Source: Acetobacteraceae bacterium
Lineage (GTDB): Bacteria; Pseudomonadota; Alphaproteobacteria; Acetobacterales; Acetobacteraceae
DNA: 59,899 nt
Reading direction: 5' to 3'
Assembly: GCA_027487385.1 (NCBI GenBank)
Contig: JAIYDS010000085.1
Coordinates: 1-59,899, forward strand
The notes under the pieces: model-generated
What the model was told of the DNA's origin: nothing
The model's database searches: none
What the model saw: only the letters and a program-made list of their open reading frames with translations
Translations under genes and position numbers: made by a program
Shown: positions 27,901 to 35,227 of the stretch, in pieces
Layout of the letters: each line of letters starts with the position of its first letter
How positions within the stretch are numbered: the first letter of the stretch is position 1

Positions 27901-29093
27901 GCGAGATCGGCACGGTGGAGCCTGGTGGCGGTCGGGCGGAGCGAAACCCCCTCCAAACTCACGGACAGCAAAAGCGATTCGCCCGGTGCAGCCAGGTCAA
28001 CCAGCCAGCCGGTGACCTGCCCCTGCTTCATGCCGTCCAGCCCACCCCGCAGCCTTGGGCCTGTCTTCAGGTTCCGCAGATCCGCAATCGGGCGCGCACC
28101 CGCGATCAGGCCTGGCGCCACGGCGCCCGACCGGAGCGGCTGGCTTGGCTGGGCCCGCCCCGGAAGGGGCCCGGTGTCTGGCGCCGCGGCCTTCGTCACG
28201 CCCCGGAGCCGCTGAACCAGCTCATGCTGCGTCAGGCCCGGGCGCGGTCTGACGAGGCTGGCTCCGCTCTCCCGCGTGCGGAGGCTGACGGCGAGCGGTG
28301 CCCCGCGCCGGTCGCCGGATAGCGCGGATAGCAGTTGCGTCATGCGGGGCGCTGCGAGTGAAGCGAGGTCGAACTCGGCACCAGCGCGGTTATCGGGGAA
28401 GAAGCTCGCCAGATCTGGCCGATGGAGGGCCGTGGTCGTCTCACCCAGCTCAATGCCCCCGACGCTCAGCGACAGGGCAACGGGCTCATTGGGGGCCAGC
28501 AGGTCGATCACCCAAAAACGCAGTTGGGTTCCGGTGATTTCATCGATGCCGCCCCGATAGCGCGACCCACCCTCCACACCGTGGCGCAGGTCATGACCAA
28601 TGGCCAGGCCATCTCCGTACCGCCCTGCCTCCGCCTCCGTCGCGGGGGCCAGCAGAACCGGCAATGCGGCTTCCAGATCGTCAGGGGCCAGTCTCCGGGA
28701 CATCTGCATGGATGTTCCGGGGCCAGCAATGATCGTCGCGATGGCTGTCACTTCACGGCCCGGATGCTGCGCGATGAAGCGCGTGAGGGCCTGGCCCAAA
28801 GCGATCCGGCGGGGCGGCGGCAGGCTTGCGAGTTCAACCCGGAAGCCCGCGCGGTTCTCCTTCGCGATCTTGGCGAGGTCCCTGCGGTGCAGGGATGTGC
28901 CGACCTCCGCGATGAGCATGCCGTTCACCGCGATCGTCAGTCGCACAGGGGTCATGGGATCGTCGAGGTCAACCAGCCACCCGACCAGGGTCAGCTCTCT
29001 CAACCCTTCGAGAGCGCCGTGGAACCTCTCATTTTGAACATTGATGCGGCTCGCGGTGATCTTGGACGTGCTCAGTCGAGAATCAGACCCCAT
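24930..29093 (-). CDS. RgpF-type multidomain polysaccharide protein with GWLVD modules
   Basis: A 1387-aa protein if started at ATG 29093; GTG 29153 is an in-frame alternative. Three GWLVD modules lie at about residues 25-130, 180-285 and 350-450 (LTLVGWLVDLDDP, QVTGWLVDLAAP). A proline/alanine-rich linker and a coiled coil (about 545-640) follow. Next are about ten short repeats of roughly 45 residues with the pattern H-P-L-F-D-P-x-x-Y...G (about 680-1130), such as PHPLFDPRWYRRQ. Residues 1155-1387 are a RgpF/rhamnan-synthesis-F domain (VMIHIFYEDLLPEL, NDNGRDIGGFM, MHSKKSPH, GTMMMLRAD), whose relatives make or modify rhamnose-glucose polysaccharides. There is no signal peptide. It is translated with the GT4 gene. 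The coiled coil suggests an oligomeric scaffold, which is inference. Confidence 0.87.
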   Translation of the reverse strand: MGSDSRLSTSKITASRINVQNERFHGALEGLRELTLVGWLVDLDDPMTPVRLTIAVNGMLIAEVGTSLHRRDLAKIAKENRAGFRVELASLPPPRRIALGQALTRFIAQHPGREVTAIATIIAGPGTSMQMSRRLAPDDLEAALPVLLAPATEAEAGRYGDGLAIGHDLRHGVEGGSRYRGGIDEITGTQLRFWVIDLLAPNEPVALSLSVGGIELGETTTALHRPDLASFFPDNRAGAEFDLASLAAPRMTQLLSALSGDRRGAPLAVSLRTRESGASLVRPRPGLTQHELVQRLRGVTKAAAPDTGPLPGRAQPSQPLRSGAVAPGLIAGARPIADLRNLKTGPRLRGGLDGMKQGQVTGWLVDLAAPGESLLLSVSLEGVSLRPTATRLHRADLAGFLPGNQCGFRIDLAGEDAAALNEIAEKLRDLDAQQLARPAALQIAAAAGEIIPAGPTAPSRAEVRHTLQRLLPPASLLTDSSAAVASGGTAGSPGSHPASRPPLPPTQAALPNPARFQPLARPAAQSSAPESLLQLDAPAILSGRSPGDEHPLLDNGLRSRLERAERRVNELRKVRLRLEQALQAETDTRTELQTAHGALWRDLEALRAEMRRERARLGDLFATAMPPGFITDAKALSVGHEATRVIARGMAREIANSSLARPAERITATVICDLFDPGFYRTNHPDGASIQINPLLHYLRHGEKEGVAPHPLFDPRWYRRQAPKCRGNLLEHYVREGHRQGLRPHPLFDPVFYRAQLEESLGDEEPLRHFLAIGAVQGHAPSLLFDPAHVRQQLGGGDELENPLLTWLALPPETDVQPHPLAMPSHMASQMGISGGPGAYLAYLNDAAAHRDVAPHPLLVPALIQANPAFVEDPALSLLENVLRGFAAEEWQVHPLLDPFFYRYQLEQSGERLPRGGALQHYCQTGYRRPELMPNPLFDPVVYRSELGETPALPDLLHYVLNGESRGLRCHKLFSAAVYASQPGWRPELGSPLAHCLESRQTERLISDHRLKRPLEDFSLDLIRWVCLDRGDYERNFYRARNPDLVGLSDAELDAHFEANGRAEGRPASPRALLAAANSNIACIPLGFFAEDYLAFNPDLPRGEAPLAALEHFVRHGQFENRIYGAWQFHLDEELLDPLPAEALASAVPTEARREVAVMIHIFYEDLLPELAGFARNFAGVPHDVFINVVDIAWNPGFQKQLRALCPGAFVQLSNDNGRDIGGFMRLGDHIDFSRYETVAIMHSKKSPHIPEERATYWRRSMLHAFAGSPATAQRAVAAFRNDPEIGMLGAKEWRSSDMGKNYEQYRRLLERFGIAEGAEALDYLSGTMMMLRADVMAHLHAGLRQEKWEYGGDKSLEFHVDGQIAHGVERLIPAISRHLGYRTEWV

Positions 29094-29731
29094 TGCGGTT
29101 TTTCCCGAAACTCTGTGTTGTGGTGAAGTGTCGCCAAACAGAGGCGGAAGCACCCCAGGCTTGGTAAAGGTTGCCTGATTGGAGTTACACGACCACCGCT
29201 GGCCTATCCAGCGGTTGACCTAGAGCCAACTGCTTCCGCGTTCGCCGGAAGAGGCCGCAAGGTTTTTTGACCGCAACCCGGCAACTGGGTCGATGCAGTG
29301 GGGCTGTCGGGGAATCGCAGCGGGCCGGCGGCGTCAGGGGCGAAAAGAGCGCGGTGATCGTCGATGCAGGCGACCATCGGGTGCGGTTGCGGTCGAGCCT
29401 CGCCCGGGCGGAACATGCCGAGACCCTCCGCTGCATCGCATGCCTCGGGCGCAGCGCCAGGTGGCCGCGCTGACGGCGGGAACCCGGCCGCGGCCGCCAT
29501 TGTTGCGCCTCTCCCCCCGCCGCCGACCACGAGATATCCTCGCGTGACGGCCGATCCGATCCGCGCCCAGGTTGCTCCCTGCCCGGGGCGATTGGGTGAG
29601 CATCCGGGCGCTGCTGGCTGCTGCCTCTCGCTCGCTCTCGAGCGTGCGGCGAAAATCGCCTCTGCCAGTTGGCGATCATGGAGAAAGCCCTCCACGATTT
29701 CGGGCCTCCGATCCATGCGGGGCGGATCGCT
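29094..29731. other. Intergenic region, one doubtful 170-codon frame
   Basis: About 640 bases separate the RgpF-type gene from the sulfotransferase-like gene. A minus-strand frame (29204-29716, 170 codons) starts 15 bases after the latter's stop, but its product is low-complexity, has no recognised motif, and overlaps frames of similar quality on both strands. I do not call it a gene. It could be the eroded remains of one. Confidence 0.35.
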
Positions 29732-30520
29732 TCAACTGACGATCTGGCGCAAGGCGCTGACCGCTTGGGCGTAGTTTGACAGATGAGGCAGCATCTGTGC
29801 CGAGTCCTGGGAGTTCTCAACCGCCGCGGTGCGGAACACGGCGTCGTGCAGCGTATCGGCCTTGGGGATGCCGACCGACGCCGCCAGCCGGCGAAAGGCT
29901 TGGCAGCGCTTCACCACATCCCCGGTGTAGAGGTCTTCAAAGAAGACCATATTCGGCTCCTGTCGGGCCGTCATGAAGAGCCTGACGAGATGACCCAACC
30001 GGGCAGCATCCGCTTCGGCCTGAACGCGCATGCGGGGGAGGTTGAGCGGGGGCAGAGACCGTCGACCTTCCTTGACGGCCTGATACACGCCGCGCGCTTC
30101 TTCCGGCCCCCAAGCGTTGGTCATCCGCGCCAATTCCAGCGAAACCTGCCGGTCCACCTCGTTCAGACGCAGGAGGATGATGTTCCGGTATCCGCGCGCG
30201 AGAGCTTCCTCCAACAAGATGCTGCTCAATCGAAACGGAACAACCTCGACGCAGTGCTTGAGATTACGGCCTGATCTCAGCGCCTCCCGAATGGATGCCC
30301 GCAGCGCGTCTTCATCGCCCGTCTCACGAAAGGCTCGGGTGAGCATCCCCAGTTCGCGCGGCGGATCGTCGTTGAACGCCTCATCTTGGAAGCTGTCCCG
30401 CTTCGTCAACCAAAACAAGATACCACGCAGCGAAGTCCCGCCGCTGCGGCGGAATGTCCAAATCAAAACAGGCGATGGAGCAACTTCTGTATCATGGACA
30501 AGGACATCACGGTCTGACAT
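29732..30520 (-). CDS. Sulfotransferase-like P-loop protein
   Basis: A 262-aa protein that looks like a diverged sulfotransferase. An N-terminal segment VLIWTFRRSGGTSLRGIL matches the position and shape of the PAPS 5'-phosphosulfate loop, with R-R-S-G-G-T in place of the usual P-R-S-G-S/T-T. NIILLRLNEVDRQVSLELAR near residue 115 resembles the strand-helix that binds the 3'-phosphate. A C-terminal helix-rich part follows. No signal peptide is evident. It lies 17 bases downstream of the methyltransferase gene in the same direction. It may sulfate the glycan made by this locus, but it could be an inactive or differently specific P-loop enzyme. Confidence 0.65.
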   Translation of the reverse strand: MSDRDVLVHDTEVAPSPVLIWTFRRSGGTSLRGILFWLTKRDSFQDEAFNDDPPRELGMLTRAFRETGDEDALRASIREALRSGRNLKHCVEVVPFRLSSILLEEALARGYRNIILLRLNEVDRQVSLELARMTNAWGPEEARGVYQAVKEGRRSLPPLNLPRMRVQAEADAARLGHLVRLFMTARQEPNMVFFEDLYTGDVVKRCQAFRRLAASVGIPKADTLHDAVFRTAAVENSQDSAQMLPHLSNYAQAVSALRQIVS

Positions 30521-30537
30521 GAAGAAATTCCGACATC

Positions 30538-31206
30538 TTACAATCGAAAGGCGGCACCCGCTGCCCGATCATCCTCTGTTTTCTTAATGATATAGGGCTG
30601 ACCGCCAAAATCTGGCAGATATTTCCTATCCGATATTTTTTGAAAGATCAGGGTTTTGGGAAGGGATTTGATCAATTTCACATTGGGATCAAGAGATAAG
30701 AATCGGGCCAGCTCCTTTACTGAATAAAGCTGGATATCATCGATAATGATAAATCCATTCTTTCGAATGGAACGAAAGGAATAGCAAAAATCAACAAAAA
30801 CGGTTGGCCAACCATGCCCACCATCGATCAGAACCAAATCATTGAAGATTCCGTTTTCCTCCATCTGCGCGGCAATCGCGGGCAAGCAATCCTCAGATAG
30901 CCCGACCTTTACCGTCAGCGGCGCCGATGAAATCGAATTATCTTTACAATAAGACAAGATTCTATCAAACAGGGCTTGATCGGGCGCAATTGCTACAACC
31001 TGAATGGCACCAGCCAAAAGAAACGCGACCGTCGAACAGCCAGCGCCAGTCTCCATGACTCGGGCGCCGGGACCGATTTCGTGGACGACCAGATCAATGA
31101 GAACTTCAAGTTCGCGTCGACTGAACCCACCTGTGTTCCAAGTCTTTCCACCATCCCATGAGTGGAGTAGCGGCGGGGCTGCCAAAAACTGCTCGATCAA
31201 CGACAT
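30538..31206 (-). CDS. Class I SAM-dependent methyltransferase
   Basis: A 222-aa Rossmann-fold methyltransferase. VMETGAGCSTVAF at about residues 50-62 is motif I, the SAM-binding glycine loop. LVLIDGGHGWPTVFVDF is the post-II acidic segment, and FIIIDDIQLYS follows as the next strand. The arrangement resembles families that methylate sugars or small surface-glycan substituents. The start ATG 31206 has AGGGG seven bases upstream. A sampled 60-base line inside the gene is only about 33% G+C against about 65-70% in neighbouring genes, a strong sign of recent transfer. It heads a two-gene unit with the sulfotransferase-like protein. Confidence 0.8.
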   Translation of the reverse strand: MSLIEQFLAAPPLLHSWDGGKTWNTGGFSRRELEVLIDLVVHEIGPGARVMETGAGCSTVAFLLAGAIQVVAIAPDQALFDRILSYCKDNSISSAPLTVKVGLSEDCLPAIAAQMEENGIFNDLVLIDGGHGWPTVFVDFCYSFRSIRKNGFIIIDDIQLYSVKELARFLSLDPNVKLIKSLPKTLIFQKISDRKYLPDFGGQPYIIKKTEDDRAAGAAFRL

Positions 31207-31488
31207 GTATTGCCCCTGAATTCGCCATTTGTTCTGATATGGACGACACTAGGACATGCGCACCGCTCGAGCAAGGATGGAGATCGGCGCCCCCGATAGC
31301 CTGATCGCCCGCGGTGAGGCTGGCTGACTGATCCGCGTGGTCCACGCCATCCGGGATGCCGGAAACCCAGGCCCGGCGACGTGAACGCATGGCAGCGCAG
31401 CCTGCTCGGGCGGCGCCGGCGCCATTGCCTGCTTCGCGGCATTCTTGCTCCACCACCTCGCGCGGCCCGCCCCGTGCTATGGGGGGCC

Positions 31489-32046
31489 ATGATGGAGCGG
31501 GCCGTGCGGCGGGAAGCCGCGATCGAGGCAATGGCGGATTTCCTGCTGCGGGAGGGCATGGAGGCGGCGCGGCTGCGCCCGCTCGCCGCCGCCGCCGGCA
31601 CCAGTGACCGCATGCTGCTTTACTACTTCACCGATACGGGCGAGGCGGTGACCGCCGCACTGGAGCGCCTCGCCGCCCGGCTGCCGCCCATGCTCAGCGC
31701 CGCCCTGCCGCCCGGGGCCCGGCTGCCCCCCGCCGCCCTGCTGCGCCAGGTCTTCGAGCTGATGGTCTCGCCCGGCTTCCGCCCCTTCACGCTGCTCTGG
31801 AACGAGATGGCGGCGGGTGCCGGCCGCCACCGCCAACCACATCGCGCCGTCGCCACCGGCATCGGCGATGGCTATGTCACCTGGCTGATGGGCCACCTGG
31901 CGCTGGAGGATGCGGCGGAGCGCGCTGGCATGGCCGCGCTGCTGCTGGCCACCATCGACGGGCTTCTCCTGCTGGAGGCTGCCGGGCGGCGGGACCTCGC
32001 CGAGGTGGCGCTCGGCCAATTCGAGCGGAGCTTCCAGCCGCGCTGA
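31489..32046 (+). CDS. TetR-family transcriptional regulator
   Basis: A 185-aa regulator. The N-terminal helix-turn-helix is in about residues 8-50 (AAIEAMADFLLREGMEAARLRPLA in outline, then the recognition segment DRMLLYYF), and an all-helical ligand-binding domain follows. I start it at ATG 31489, with GGGGGG just upstream, instead of an upstream in-frame start at 31381. A second ATG follows directly. It is divergent from the methyltransferase gene and ends 10 bases from the convergent LysR gene. Its target is unknown; it may control itself or a nearby gene. Confidence 0.8.
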   Translation: MMERAVRREAAIEAMADFLLREGMEAARLRPLAAAAGTSDRMLLYYFTDTGEAVTAALERLAARLPPMLSAALPPGARLPPAALLRQVFELMVSPGFRPFTLLWNEMAAGAGRHRQPHRAVATGIGDGYVTWLMGHLALEDAAERAGMAALLLATIDGLLLLEAAGRRDLAEVALGQFERSFQPR

Positions 32047-32056
32047 ACGCGGCCCC

Positions 32057-32950
32057 TCACCCGGCCTGCATCCCCGCGATGAAGGCCCGCGCCGCCGGGC
32101 CGGGCGGCCGCTCGCGGTGATGTATGGCGGCCAGGATGGCGCGCGGCCGGTTTCGCGTCGCCGCTGATCCTGCCGGCTGCAACAGCACCAGCCGCCCCTC
32201 GGCCAGATCCTCGGCGACCATGGCGCGCGGCATGCTGCCCCAGCCCAGCCCCGCCCGCAGCAGCGCCTGCTTGGTCGCCACATCCGGCACATACCAGCGG
32301 TTGACGCTGATCACGCCATGGTCGCGCCCGCGCCGCGCCGCCCGCTCCACGCTGACGGCGATCTGCAGGTGCTCGGCCAGGATTTCGGGCGCCTGCGGCC
32401 CGGTGAGCCCCGCCAGAGGATGCTCCCGCGCGGCGACGAAGACCATGTCCAGATCCGCCAGGGCGATCCGCTCGGCCCAGGCGGGCAAGCCCGGCAGGTC
32501 CAGCGCCAAAGCGAGATCCGCCTCGGCATCCTGAAGGCTCGCCACCGCCTGCTCATCAGGCTGGATCAGCAGGCGCAGCTGCACCCCCGGAAACCCGGCA
32601 TGCAGGCGGCCCAGCGCCGGGGTGACCTGCGCGAGCGGCACGAGGCTCGACAGCGCCACCGTCAACTCGGCCTCCACCCCCTGGGCAATGCCGGCCGCCT
32701 GGCGCCGATAGGACGCGACATCCTCCACCACCCGCCGCGCATGCGGCAGCAGCGCCCGGCCCGCCTCGCTCAGCACGGGCCGATAGGCGGTGCGGTCAAA
32801 CAGCGCCAGGCCGGTCTGCTCCTCCAGCTTCTGCACCGCATAGGTCACGGCGGATTGCGCCCGGCCCATGCGCCGGGCCGCCCCGGCGAAGCTGCCGGTC
32901 TCTGCGATGGCGACGAAGACGGCGAATTGGTCGAGGGTCAGGGCGTCCAT
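32057..32950 (-). CDS. LysR-family transcriptional regulator
   Basis: A 297-aa LysR-type regulator of normal length. The winged helix-turn-helix occupies residues 1-60 (LDQFAVFVAIAETGSFAGAA, then GRAQSAVTYAVQKLEE), and an effector-binding periplasmic-protein-like domain follows. I use ATG 32950; the open frame extends 57 bases further but lacks the family's usual start. It is divergent from the NmrA-like reductase gene with 123 bases between them. By the usual LysR layout it should regulate that gene in response to a small molecule, and repress itself. Confidence 0.9.
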   Translation of the reverse strand: MDALTLDQFAVFVAIAETGSFAGAARRMGRAQSAVTYAVQKLEEQTGLALFDRTAYRPVLSEAGRALLPHARRVVEDVASYRRQAAGIAQGVEAELTVALSSLVPLAQVTPALGRLHAGFPGVQLRLLIQPDEQAVASLQDAEADLALALDLPGLPAWAERIALADLDMVFVAAREHPLAGLTGPQAPEILAEHLQIAVSVERAARRGRDHGVISVNRWYVPDVATKQALLRAGLGWGSMPRAMVAEDLAEGRLVLLQPAGSAATRNRPRAILAAIHHRERPPGPAARAFIAGMQAG

Positions 32951-32987
32951 ATCTTCATAATTTCCGAATTTCTTATCCAAAATTGTT

Positions 32988-33011
32988 CCGGTTTTTTGAA
33001 GTTTCAACCGG
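32988..33011. promoter_or_regulatory. Candidate LysR operator in divergent promoter region
   Basis: CCGGTT (32988-32993) and AACCGG (33006-33011) form a perfect inverted repeat with a 12-base spacer, midway between the divergent LysR and NmrA-like genes. The size and position suit a LysR recognition site. Only the sequence symmetry supports this. Confidence 0.45.
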
Positions 33012-33073
33012 CCCTATCTGCCCTGCAAGCGCGCCGATCCTTGGCCGCACAGCGCATGATCCAGGAGCCTCTC

Positions 33074-33967
33074 ATGTCAGACACGCTTTTCGTCACCGGT
33101 GCCTCCGGCCAGCTCGGCCGGGCGGTGATCTCCCATCTTCTCGCGGAGGAAGGCGTGGCCCCCGGCCGCATCATCGCCGGCACGCGGGAGCCCGCGAAGC
33201 TCGCTGACCTCGCCGCGCGCGGCGTCCGGGTGGTGGCGCTCGACTTCGAGCAGACCGAGAGCCTGGCCCAGGCCTTCGCCGGGGTGGACCGGCTGCTCCT
33301 GATCTCGACCGACGCGCTCGATCGTCCCGGGCGGCGCCTCGCCCAGCACCTGGCCGCAGTCGAGGCGGCGCGGGCGGCCGGGGTGGGGCATGTGCTCTAC
33401 ACCTCGATGCCGAACCCGGCGGATTCCCTGGTGCCCTTCGCGCCGGACCATCTCGGCACCGAGACGGCGCTGCAGGCGAGCGGCCTGCGCTGGAGCATCC
33501 TGCGCAACGCCTGGTACCAGGAGAACCTGCTGATGGAACTCGGTCCGGCGCTGGAGCATGGGCAATGGACCACGGCGGCGGGCGAAGGCCGCTACGCGCC
33601 CGTCTCGCGCGCCGATTGCGCCCGCGCCGCGGCCGCGGCGCTGACCGGCAAGGCCGTGCCGGGGCGCATCTACGACATCACCGGGCCGGAGTTGCTGGGG
33701 ATGGACGAGATCGCCGCCCTGGCCGGCGAGGCCTTCGGGCGGCCGGTGGTCGCGGTGAAGCTGGATGAGGCGACGCGCACCGGCATCCTGCTCCAGGCCG
33801 GATTGCCGCCCTTCATCGCGCCCGTCCTGGTGGCGAGCGAGCTGAACATCCGCGCCGGCAAATTCGCCTTGCGCAGCGCGGATGTCGCGGAACTCACCGG
33901 CCGCGAACCGGTGGCGCTGGGCGCAACCTTCGCCGCGCTGCGCGCCGCAGGCCAGGCGGCGGCCTGA
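33074..33967 (+). CDS. NmrA-like NAD(P)-binding reductase
   Basis: A 297-aa atypical SDR of the NmrA/quinone-oxidoreductase-2 (QOR2) type. LFVTGASGQLGRAV at residues 5-18 is the NAD(P)-binding loop. There is no SDR Tyr-x-x-x-Lys pair at the usual place, as expected for this family. LYTSMPNPADS and WSILRNAWYQENLL match QOR2 relatives that reduce quinones with NADPH. AGGAG lies 8 bases before ATG 33074. It is divergent from the LysR gene and is probably its target, as in similar pairs. Likely role: quinone or redox-stress reductase in the cytoplasm. Confidence 0.85.
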   Translation: MSDTLFVTGASGQLGRAVISHLLAEEGVAPGRIIAGTREPAKLADLAARGVRVVALDFEQTESLAQAFAGVDRLLLISTDALDRPGRRLAQHLAAVEAARAAGVGHVLYTSMPNPADSLVPFAPDHLGTETALQASGLRWSILRNAWYQENLLMELGPALEHGQWTTAAGEGRYAPVSRADCARAAAAALTGKAVPGRIYDITGPELLGMDEIAALAGEAFGRPVVAVKLDEATRTGILLQAGLPPFIAPVLVASELNIRAGKFALRSADVAELTGREPVALGATFAALRAAGQAAA

Positions 33968-33997
33968 CCCCCGGCGGGGGCGGGCGGGCGCCCACCT

Positions 33998-34089
33998 GGA
34001 GCATGCTCCGCTGAGGTGGAATCACCGAGGCGGTGAATCCTCCTCTCAACAAGGCCAGATCGTGATCCGGCGATAGCGGATCACGATCT
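33998..34089. repeat. Composite palindromic repeat between convergent genes
   Basis: Three inverted repeats stand in a row. GGAGCATGCTCC (33998-34009) is a perfect 12-base palindrome. TCACCG/CGGTGA (34022-34036) has a 3-base loop and extends outward with two mismatches. A perfect 13-base stem, 34057-34069 with 34077-34089, has a 7-base loop and touches the stop codon of the minus-strand gene. The layout resembles dispersed palindromic elements of alphaproteobacteria, recalled from memory. It may also terminate transcription from both sides. Confidence 0.6.
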
Positions 34090-35023
34090 AGGTCTCGGCG
34101 TCGGCGTCCAGCACCGCCTGGATGGCGGCCGGATCGCATTTGATGGAAACGCCGGCGCGCTCCAGCTGGAGCTGCATCGGCGCGCGGCTGTCCAGCTCGC
34201 CCCAGCCGCGATTCATCGCCTCGTTCATCTCCTCCAGCGTCAGCTGGCAGAAGCGCATCGGCACGCCCAGCTCGCGGGCCATGGTCACGGCCAGCGTCAC
34301 ATCCTTGTGGGCGAGCTTCAGGGCGAAGGCCGGCGGCTCATACCGGTCCAGCAAGAATTGCTCGGCGAGGCGGTCGAAGGTCCGCCGCCGGCCCAGCGCG
34401 CCCTGCCGGACGGCGGCCCAGAGATCGAGCGGGTCCATGCCGCCCTTCACGCCCATGGAGAAGACCTCCGCCATCACGACCTGGATGGCGTAGCCCGCCA
34501 TGTTGTGCACCAGCTTCGCGACGGTGGCGCTGCCGATCGGGCCAAGATAGGCCGCCTGGTCGCCGATCGCGTCCAGCACCGGCTTGCAGCGGTCGAAGAC
34601 ATCCTTGTCGCCGCCCACCCAGATGGCGAGCTTGCCGGTCTCAGCGCCCTTCGGCCCGCCGCTGACCGGCGCGTCGAAGCCGAAGGCGCCTTTCCCGGCC
34701 ATGGCCTCCCCCACGCGGCGCATCAGCGACTGGGAATTGGTGGAGAGGTCGAAATAGGCCGCCCCCGGCTGGATGCCGGCCAGCAGCCCCTGCGGCCCGA
34801 AGACCACCGCCTCCACCTCCTTCGGGCCGGGCAGCGAGGTGAAGATCACCGCACATTGCGCGGCCACCTCCTGCGGGGTTTCGGCCCAGACGGCGCCGGC
34901 CGCGATGCGGTTGGCGCCCGCCTCCCGCCGGGTGTCATGGATCACCAGCGGATGGCCGGCGCGCTGCAGATTGGCGGCCATGAAGGCGCCCATGGTGCCG
35001 AGCCCGATAAATCCGATCTTCAT
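34088..35023 (-). CDS. 3-hydroxyisobutyrate dehydrogenase-family oxidoreductase
   Basis: A 311-aa beta-hydroxyacid dehydrogenase. IGFIGLGTMGAFMA is the N-terminal NAD(P) loop, DAPVSGGPKGAETG is the substrate-binding signature, and the catalytic lysine lies in TVAKLVHNM. Relatives oxidise 3-hydroxyisobutyrate or reduce tartronate semialdehyde. The start is ATG 35023 with GGGGAG upstream; the longer frame to 35104 has no such site. It is divergent from a Bug-type binding protein gene, a pairing that suggests use of an imported hydroxy- or carboxylic acid. Specificity cannot be set from sequence alone. Confidence 0.87.
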   Translation of the reverse strand: MKIGFIGLGTMGAFMAANLQRAGHPLVIHDTRREAGANRIAAGAVWAETPQEVAAQCAVIFTSLPGPKEVEAVVFGPQGLLAGIQPGAAYFDLSTNSQSLMRRVGEAMAGKGAFGFDAPVSGGPKGAETGKLAIWVGGDKDVFDRCKPVLDAIGDQAAYLGPIGSATVAKLVHNMAGYAIQVVMAEVFSMGVKGGMDPLDLWAAVRQGALGRRRTFDRLAEQFLLDRYEPPAFALKLAHKDVTLAVTMARELGVPMRFCQLTLEEMNEAMNRGWGELDSRAPMQLQLERAGVSIKCDPAAIQAVLDADAET

Positions 35024-35158
35024 GGTTTCGTTTCTCCCCGTTGTTGTTGGTGGCCGCCCGATTGAACGCGCGCCGCGCCGCCTTGGCCAGGGCGCGGGTG
35101 GCACAGAATGTTCTCACCACATGCGACGCGCCCCGCAAAACCTGATGCAGGGTCTGCG

Positions 35159-35170
35159 TTATGGCCATAA
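35159..35170. promoter_or_regulatory. Perfect 12-base palindrome in divergent promoter region
   Basis: TTATGGCCATAA is a perfect palindrome about 58 bases upstream of the Bug-type gene and 136 bases upstream of the dehydrogenase gene. It could be an operator for a dimeric repressor. No regulator gene is adjacent. Confidence 0.3.
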
Positions 35171-35227
35171 GCTGCCCGGGCGAAGCTTGGCGCGAATGAG
35201 ACGCCACCACGCAGGGAGAAATGAAAG

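Noticed and set aside
29204-29716. A 170-codon minus-strand frame after the sulfotransferase-like gene
   Set aside because: No motif, low-complexity composition, overlapping frames of equal quality on both strands; described as an intergenic region only.
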